64,000 nt of DNA, from assembly GCF_008035925.1 (NCBI RefSeq), contig NZ_CP036264.1, positions 4,400,402-4,464,401 of the forward strand, read 5' to 3'. The position numbers and the translations under genes are program-made. A model generated the notes under the pieces. That model worked only from the letters and a program-made list of their open reading frames with translations. It was not told the DNA's origin and did no database searches. Source of the stretch: Stieleria maiorica (GTDB lineage Bacteria > Planctomycetota > Planctomycetia > Pirellulales > Pirellulaceae). Below, one piece after another: positions 60,786 through 64,000 of the stretch (the first letter of the stretch is position 1; every line of letters starts with the position of its first letter).

Positions 60786-60831
60786 ATCTGATTTTACATC
60801 GTTCGCCGTCGCCATGTGATTCGTATCGTTG
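60747..60831 (+). other. attC-like site 3
   Basis: The left arm GAACCAGCGAATGCACATGC plus GCGACGG pairs with CCGTCGCCATGTGATTCG plus TATCGTTG. The stems are CGAAT/ATTCG, CACATG/CATGTG and GCGACGG/CCGTCGC, with only G13 and one further base unpaired on the left strand. The right end is GTTG instead of GTTC. It overlaps the 3' end of the preceding gene. Confidence 0.7.
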
Positions 60832-61165
60832 CACGGCGCGAGTTTGGCGATGAATTGGTAAAGGAATCAACTGGTGACAAACTTAGGATCTGAATAGGTC
60901 ATGCTGGACCTCCTAAAGCATGTCGGTGATTGTGGGGCGACAACGAACCTCAGCTTCAATAAGGATCGTTGCAGGATTGCAACTCCGATTGACTCCGCTG
61001 TATGCGACGGCACCCTCGCGCCGCCAAACAACGCGTTGCAGTGGACGTGCTAGTTGGTCGCGTGGTTGCGAGATGTGCTAGAATCACGTTCTAGCGGTGA
61101 ATCAAAGACGCTTGGCACTTAGCCGCACGCCACTGAACACTCCCGTTCTGCCAATCGGAGATCCA
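60832..61165. other. noncoding leader of the fourth cassette
   Basis: 334 bases between attC-like site 3 and the next gene hold no supported gene. This is unusually long for a cassette leader; the two best-bounded neighbours have 11-13 bases. A possible promoter is annotated near its end. The stretch GCGACGGCaccctcGCGCCGCC around 61007-61026 could form a hairpin. Confidence 0.4.
61054..61084 (+). promoter_or_regulatory. possible sigma-70-like promoter in cassette 4
   Basis: TTGGTC (61054-61059) and TGCTAGAAT with the hexamer TAGAAT (61079-61084) are separated by 19 bases. The -10 element with its upstream TG is good; the -35 is weak and the spacing long. It lies 82 bases before the gene start. 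Confidence 0.25.
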
Positions 61166-61903
61166 ATGGCGTGGAAACCTGAACCTGGGATGAAGCCCTC
61201 CGAGGTGCTCGATACCGCTGTTGATGACGCACACGCACATCGGTACGACGACGCGCTTCAGGAGTTCCTTTGGTTCCACGAAGCGTCACGCTCGGAAACT
61301 GGAATGGGTGGTGTCAGGTTGTCCTTCGCGCTGGGCTACTGGATGGATCTAGCGGAACAATACCCGCCTGCCCTTGAGGCCTTCACTAGGCTTCGCGATG
61401 AATTGGAACAGCGCTGCCGGGACAAGAGCGGTGACTTCGAGTCTTTTCACGATGTATCCGCATTCAATCACTACTTGGGTGACGACCGACGAACAATTGG
61501 TCTCTTTATGGAAATCGCGGGGGAGCATCCAGACAACGCAAAACGAATCTATCACGTTGCGGAGGAATTGTTGGTGGCTGACGGCATGTACCAGCAGTGT
61601 GCACCGTTTCTTGAATGGGAACAACGAGTTGACACGTCGATCTCCGCATACAAGATCGGTTTGAAACACGAAGAATCATGGAAAGACTCGGATGTATCGC
61701 CACCAAGGTTCGCACGTCGGAATTTTGAGACCAACTCCGCGACTATCGTGGCGCTGTTGTCGTTGAATGGACGGCGCGACGAGGCTGAACAGGTTCGGAA
61801 TCGTGTCCTTGATGTACTCGACGACGTGGCCTTTAGGGACACACTGGAACTTGCAATGTCCGGGCATTTCCCCGACGCTAACGATGGCAGAACCAGGCGA
61901 TGA
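61166..61903 (+). CDS. cassette gene: helical-repeat (TPR-like) protein
   Basis: 245 residues without signal peptide. MAWKPEPGMKPSEVLDTAVD is followed by helix pairs resembling TPR units: HAHRYDDALQEFLWFHE, GVRLSFALGYWMDLAEQYPP with ALEAFTRLRDELE, a middle part with FNHYLGDDRRTIGLF, and a last pair ATIVALLSLNGRRDEAEQV. A role as a cytoplasmic scaffold or binding protein is possible. The start at 61166 has CGGAG five bases upstream; the ATG at 61097 adds 23 unconvincing residues. The stop TGA and the last codons (GRTRR) are encoded within attC-like site 4, so gene and boundary overlap as in integron cassettes. Confidence 0.7.
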   Translation: MAWKPEPGMKPSEVLDTAVDDAHAHRYDDALQEFLWFHEASRSETGMGGVRLSFALGYWMDLAEQYPPALEAFTRLRDELEQRCRDKSGDFESFHDVSAFNHYLGDDRRTIGLFMEIAGEHPDNAKRIYHVAEELLVADGMYQQCAPFLEWEQRVDTSISAYKIGLKHEESWKDSDVSPPRFARRNFETNSATIVALLSLNGRRDEAEQVRNRVLDVLDDVAFRDTLELAMSGHFPDANDGRTRR

Positions 61904-61974
61904 ACCGAAGTCGCGGAGTCGTCTTTTTTGACAATGGAAAATCAATCGCCGCGACTCGGTTATCGCGGCCGTTC
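61890..61974 (+). other. attC-like site 4
   Basis: The left arm GAACCAGGCGATGAACCGAA plus GTCGCGG pairs with CCGCGACTCGGTTATCG plus CGGCCGTTC. The stems are CGAT/ATCG, AACCGA/TCGGTT and GTCGCGG/CCGCGAC; G13 and one A remain unpaired on the left. Middle about 33 bases. The exchange point G^TTC is at 61971. Confidence 0.7.
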
Positions 61975-61986
61975 GTCGAAGGGGCA

Positions 61987-62463
61987 ATGGCGACAGTGAA
62001 TCCGTACCGCCCTGCAGCAGAAGAGCCTTCAACCACAGCGAGCCGTCCCCATTTCATCGTTCGCCCTGTGTTCGTGCTTTCTTGGATCGCTGGATGGTGT
62101 GCGCTTTCAACCTCGTTGATCTTCATGATTGATTTGGCGTGGCCCATCCCGCTGGTTGACCGAGGGTTCTATTTCCGACTCTACGGCTCGATCGGGGCGG
62201 CTTCTGGCCTACTGTCATGGTTTACTGCGCGGTTGGTCGCGCTTTCACGGCTTAAACTTGGGACTCTCGTGATCCTCCTCTTGCCACTTGCCTTTGTCTT
62301 TCTCCTTGCCGTACAACTTAACCCAGTGGTCGCCGCACTTACCGCCATCATCGCCGGAACAACACTGGCCTTGTCGTGGTTTGCTCAGTATCGCGTGTCG
62401 GAATGGACTCGACCGGACAACGAAATCGACGAACCATCGGTTGCAACGGAGGCCGCGAGTTGA
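61987..62463 (+). CDS. cassette gene: small membrane protein
   Basis: 158 residues beginning MATVNPYRPAAEE, the same N-terminal signature as the membrane protein at 59322. About four hydrophobic segments follow (FVLSWIAGWCALSTSLIFMI, LYGSIGAASGLLSWFTARL, LGTLVILLLPLAFVFLLAV and NPVVAALTAIIAGTTLALSW), so it is an inner-membrane protein of unknown role. The ATG is 13 bases after GTTC of site 4, with GAAGGGG in between as a possible ribosome site. The ATG at 61900 would run through the palindrome and is rejected. The last residues (VATEAAS) and the stop TGA come from the left arm of attC-like site 5. Confidence 0.7.
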   Translation: MATVNPYRPAAEEPSTTASRPHFIVRPVFVLSWIAGWCALSTSLIFMIDLAWPIPLVDRGFYFRLYGSIGAASGLLSWFTARLVALSRLKLGTLVILLLPLAFVFLLAVQLNPVVAALTAIIAGTTLALSWFAQYRVSEWTRPDNEIDEPSVATEAAS

Positions 62464-62514
62464 CGTCCTTGAAGTGGTGAGTCGCTCGCGCGGCCCCGCT
62501 GAACCGCACCGTTC
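62431..62514 (+). other. attC-like site 5
   Basis: The left arm GAACCATCGGTTGCAACGG plus AGGCCGCG pairs with CGCGCGGCCCCGCTGAACCG plus CACCGTTC. The stems are CGGTT/AACCG, CA/TG, CGG/CCG and GCCGCG/CGCGGC; G13 is unpaired. The exchange point G^TTC is at 62511. The sequence after it, GTTCGCGCTGC, equals that at the putative attI junction 58804. Confidence 0.7.
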
Positions 62515-62599
62515 GCGCTGCTAGCCGACTCCTGACCGCAACGGCCCACATATTCTCAGTGGCCCTCCGAGACCTCTGTGGTTGCTCATCAATCCACGG

Positions 62600-62728
62600 T
62601 TTGATCGGTGCACTCGAATTGCGCCCACCGGATTTCATCAGACCTCAGTTTCCTAGGATTTGCTCCTGATGTCACGGTTCGATAGGTGCGCGGTCGGCTC
62701 GACTGACGAAGACAAACCGACGCCTGAT
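62600..62728 (+). repeat. cassette repeat family, copy B
   Basis: TTTGATCGGTGCACTCGAAT through GACAAACCGACGCCTGAT; aligned with copies A (58902) and C (63334). B and C are also similar further upstream, from GCTGCTA(A/G)CCGA at the respective cassette start (62518 and 63262). Confidence 0.6.
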
Positions 62729-62787
62729 ACGCGGGGCAAACGGGAGTCTCTTTATTGACGCTCATCCGCGATAGAGACGGGGGGAGA

Positions 62788-62885
62788 TGTGGCAGACGAA
62801 TGATTGGCAGACAAACGGGAGAGAATCGACCAACGTCGGCAGAACGAGCTGCATTCATTCGTCTGCCATCTATTCGTTTGCCACA
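62788..62885. repeat. 30-bp inverted repeat
   Basis: TGTGGCAGACGAATGATTGG (left arm 62788-62817) pairs with 62856-62885, ending TTTGCCACA, over about 25 of 30 positions around a 38-base loop. It occupies the part of cassette 6 where cassette 1 has its GTACTCGTACTC arm. Confidence 0.6.
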
Positions 62886-63125
62886 TGGCTTGATGTCGAC
62901 AAAAGGCCCGAACTTCCCTGCCCCGAGGTTTTCGATGGATCGCACGGTGTTCCATTGTGTTTGTCAGAAGAGACCAGCCAGCATCCAAAGGGGCACGTTC
63001 CGAGGCAATCCGACGTCCAAAGTGCCGGCCGCAAATTGGGTCACTGGATGCCCCACGGCGACTCCAATCGAGTACATTGGCCATCAGCGGCGCTGGTTTT
63101 CACGGTCGTCGTGGCCGATCCGCGT

Positions 63126-63260
63126 GAACCAAGTGGTGCACCGCAGTCGGCGAGTCGAGTTAGTTTTTGAGTTCCGGTCGATCGCGTGCACCAGAGTACG
63201 CGAGTCGGGCGGTTCTGAAGTTGATTATCTTTCGCGCGTACCCGATGACGCGTAACGTAC
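63126..63260 (+). other. degenerate attC-like site(s) 6
   Basis: GAACCAAGTGGTGCACCGC (63126) is a good left arm with G at position 13, and GCGTGCACCA at 63185 is its partial complement, but the right end is not GTTC. A second, overlapping palindrome follows: TACGCGAGTCGGG (63197) with CCCGATGACGCGTAACGTAC ending at 63260, whose end GTAC leads into GTGCTGCTAACCGA, the start of the next repeat unit. The boundary looks decayed or rebuilt from two sites. Confidence 0.45.
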
Positions 63261-63333
63261 GTGCTGCTAACCGATGCCCAACGGCAACGATCCACTTCTC
63301 TGTGTCTCTCCATGGTTGACTCTTCATCCACGG

Positions 63334-63443
63334 TTTGACGGATGCGCTCGAAGAGCGCCCATCGGATTTTTCAGCCCTCTGTTTCCTGGGATTCGCATTT
63401 GGTTTCGTCGTTTGACTGGTGCGCTGACAAACCGACGCCTGAT
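63334..63443 (+). repeat. cassette repeat family, copy C
   Basis: TTTGACGGATGCGCTCGAAG through GACAAACCGACGCCTGAT. It is about 20 bases shorter than copies A and B in the part before GACAAACC. It belongs to the incomplete seventh unit. Confidence 0.55.
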
Positions 63444-63504
63444 ATGACGACCGTAAAGTGTTTGCTGAATCCAACGGACCGGCTGCCCGGGCGATGTGTC
63501 TGAG

Positions 63505-63691
63505 GCCCGGAGGGCCGGTAGAGTGTCTGCCGGTGGCGTCAGCCGCCGGGGATGGATTCCGATCGATGCTCAAGGCCCAGCGGGCCGACACAGTATTCGG
63601 GCGTCGATCGCTCCCGGGCCGCCAAGAGAGCCATTGGGCCGGCCCTTCAGGCCTTGGTGGTTCATTGCACTGGAGGCCGGTGGCTGACGCC
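63505..63691. repeat. G/C-rich intergenic repeat cluster
   Basis: It contains GGCCCGGAGGGCCGG, GGCCCAGCGGGCCG and GGGCCGGCCC, and a pair of GCCGGTGGC(G)TCAGCC / GCCGGTGGCTGACGCC blocks at about 63528 and 63675. Such GGCCCGGAGGGCCG elements are familiar intergenic repeats in Rhodopirellula-like genomes. There is no gene. The insertion sequence begins directly after. Confidence 0.5.
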
Positions 63692-63710
63692 CTCGTTGTT
63701 ATACACAATT
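63692..63710. mobile_element. terminal end of an IS4/Tn5-like insertion sequence
   Basis: CTCGTTGTTATACACAATT resembles the 19-base outside end of IS50/Tn5 (CTGACTCTTATACACAAGT), with 14 of 19 matches and an identical TTATACACAA block. It lies exactly at the 3' end of the transposase gene; the stop codon begins in its last base. Confidence 0.6.
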
Positions 63711-64000
63711 CATTCCCCTGATCTGGTTGCATTTGGACCAAAGCTTCGCCAACAACTACTGATGTCGTAGAGTCGTTCCATGCCGCGCATGACCGTATCG
63801 GTGCCAGGCTCGTCATGTCGTGGTCGGTCGATGTAGCCGCCAAGCCGAGCGATCATGCGGACGATCTCCTTCAACGTCGGTGGTTTCTTTGGCGGATCTT
63901 CCCCGGTGACGATCTTGTATACCGGCTGCCATTCGTCGGCTACGAATACTGCTTCACAGCTGACGTCTGGACATTCGCGACCGATCCGCACGCTGTAGAA
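63710..64000 (-). CDS. IS4-family (Tn5-like) transposase, C-terminal part
   Basis: The reverse frame is open to the window edge (96 residues visible, starting FYSVRIGRECPD), so the gene continues beyond 64000. ADEWQPVYKIVTGEDPP, KKPPTLKEIVRMIARLGG and a closing DEPGTDTVMRGMERL match the C-terminus of Tn5-group transposases, where this region follows the last catalytic Glu and contributes to dimer contacts. The DDE residues and the YREK motif lie upstream, outside the window. The stop overlaps the terminal inverted repeat, as in compact insertion sequences. Integrity of the element cannot be judged. Confidence 0.82.
   Translation of the reverse strand, partial: FYSVRIGRECPDVSCEAVFVADEWQPVYKIVTGEDPPKKPPTLKEIVRMIARLGGYIDRPRHDEPGTDTVMRGMERLYDISSCWRSFGPNATRSGE

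Larger units (their letters stand above)
62515..63125. other. gene-less sixth cassette
   Basis: No gene is supported here. The unit contains repeat copy B, the inverted repeat at 62788-62885, and near its end about 110 bases (about 63004-63125) that resemble 59092-59200 of the first cassette: ATCCGACG, CACTGGAT, TACATTGGC, GCGGCG and GTCGTCGTGGCCG occur in the same order. Cassettes 1 and 6 are therefore related. Confidence 0.5.
58125..63691. mobile_element. probable chromosomal integron: recombinase remnant plus cassette array
   Basis: The recombinase remnant (58125-58636, reverse) is followed by a possible attI and by units ending at 59285, 60139, 60828, 61971, 62511 and about 63257, with a seventh cut off by repeats and an insertion sequence. 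Units are 481, 854, 689, 1143, 540 and about 746 bp long. Four carry one small forward gene and the others none. Each complete boundary palindrome has the same arm geometry and an unpaired G at position 13. This one-gene-per-unit, same-strand layout is what integrons produce. No promoter in the attI region was recognised. Confidence 0.65.

Overview
The window looks like chromosomal DNA of a marine-type planctomycete of the family Pirellulaceae (Rhodopirellula or Stieleria-like). The evidence is the LEPR-XLL type N-terminal motif on two huge secreted proteins, their dockerin, FG-GAP, CARDB and RHS architecture, small membrane proteins starting with (A/V)NPY(K/R)P, palindromic intergenic repeats, and moderately high GC. 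No tRNA, rRNA or CRISPR array was seen.

Layout. Positions 1-1834 hold the 3' end of a lutC-like gene, a secreted alpha/beta hydrolase and an overlapping HAD-family phosphatase, all forward and probably one transcript. Positions 2428-16074 encode a 4548-residue FG-GAP/Ig/RHS protein. Positions 16511-53920 encode one 12469-residue protein built from beta-helix repeats, Ig-like and CARDB repeats, beta-propellers, a very long YD/RHS array, an RHS core, then a helical region, a HExxH metalloprotease-like domain and a C-terminal dockerin. Both giants are probably exported or cell-surface proteins. Positions 54097-58124 hold ordinary chromosomal genes: a sugar phosphate isomerase/epimerase-like protein, a reverse-strand secreted protein with internal repeats, and a DinB-family protein.

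The most interesting part is 58125-63691. A truncated and frameshifted integron-type tyrosine recombinase gene points leftward. It is followed by a possible attI region and then at least six forward-oriented units, four of them carrying one small gene each, separated by 84-88 bp imperfect palindromes. Each palindrome begins GAACCA and ends GTTC, GTTG or a relative, and each complete one has an unpaired G at exactly position 13. Three of the four genes stop inside the left arm of a palindrome, and two start 11-13 bp after the right end of one. This is the organisation of a chromosomal integron cassette array, but with a GAAC/GTTC core rather than the textbook RYYYAAC/GTTRRRY. The array is interrupted on the right by intergenic repeats and by the end of an IS4 (Tn5-like) insertion sequence whose transposase runs off the window.
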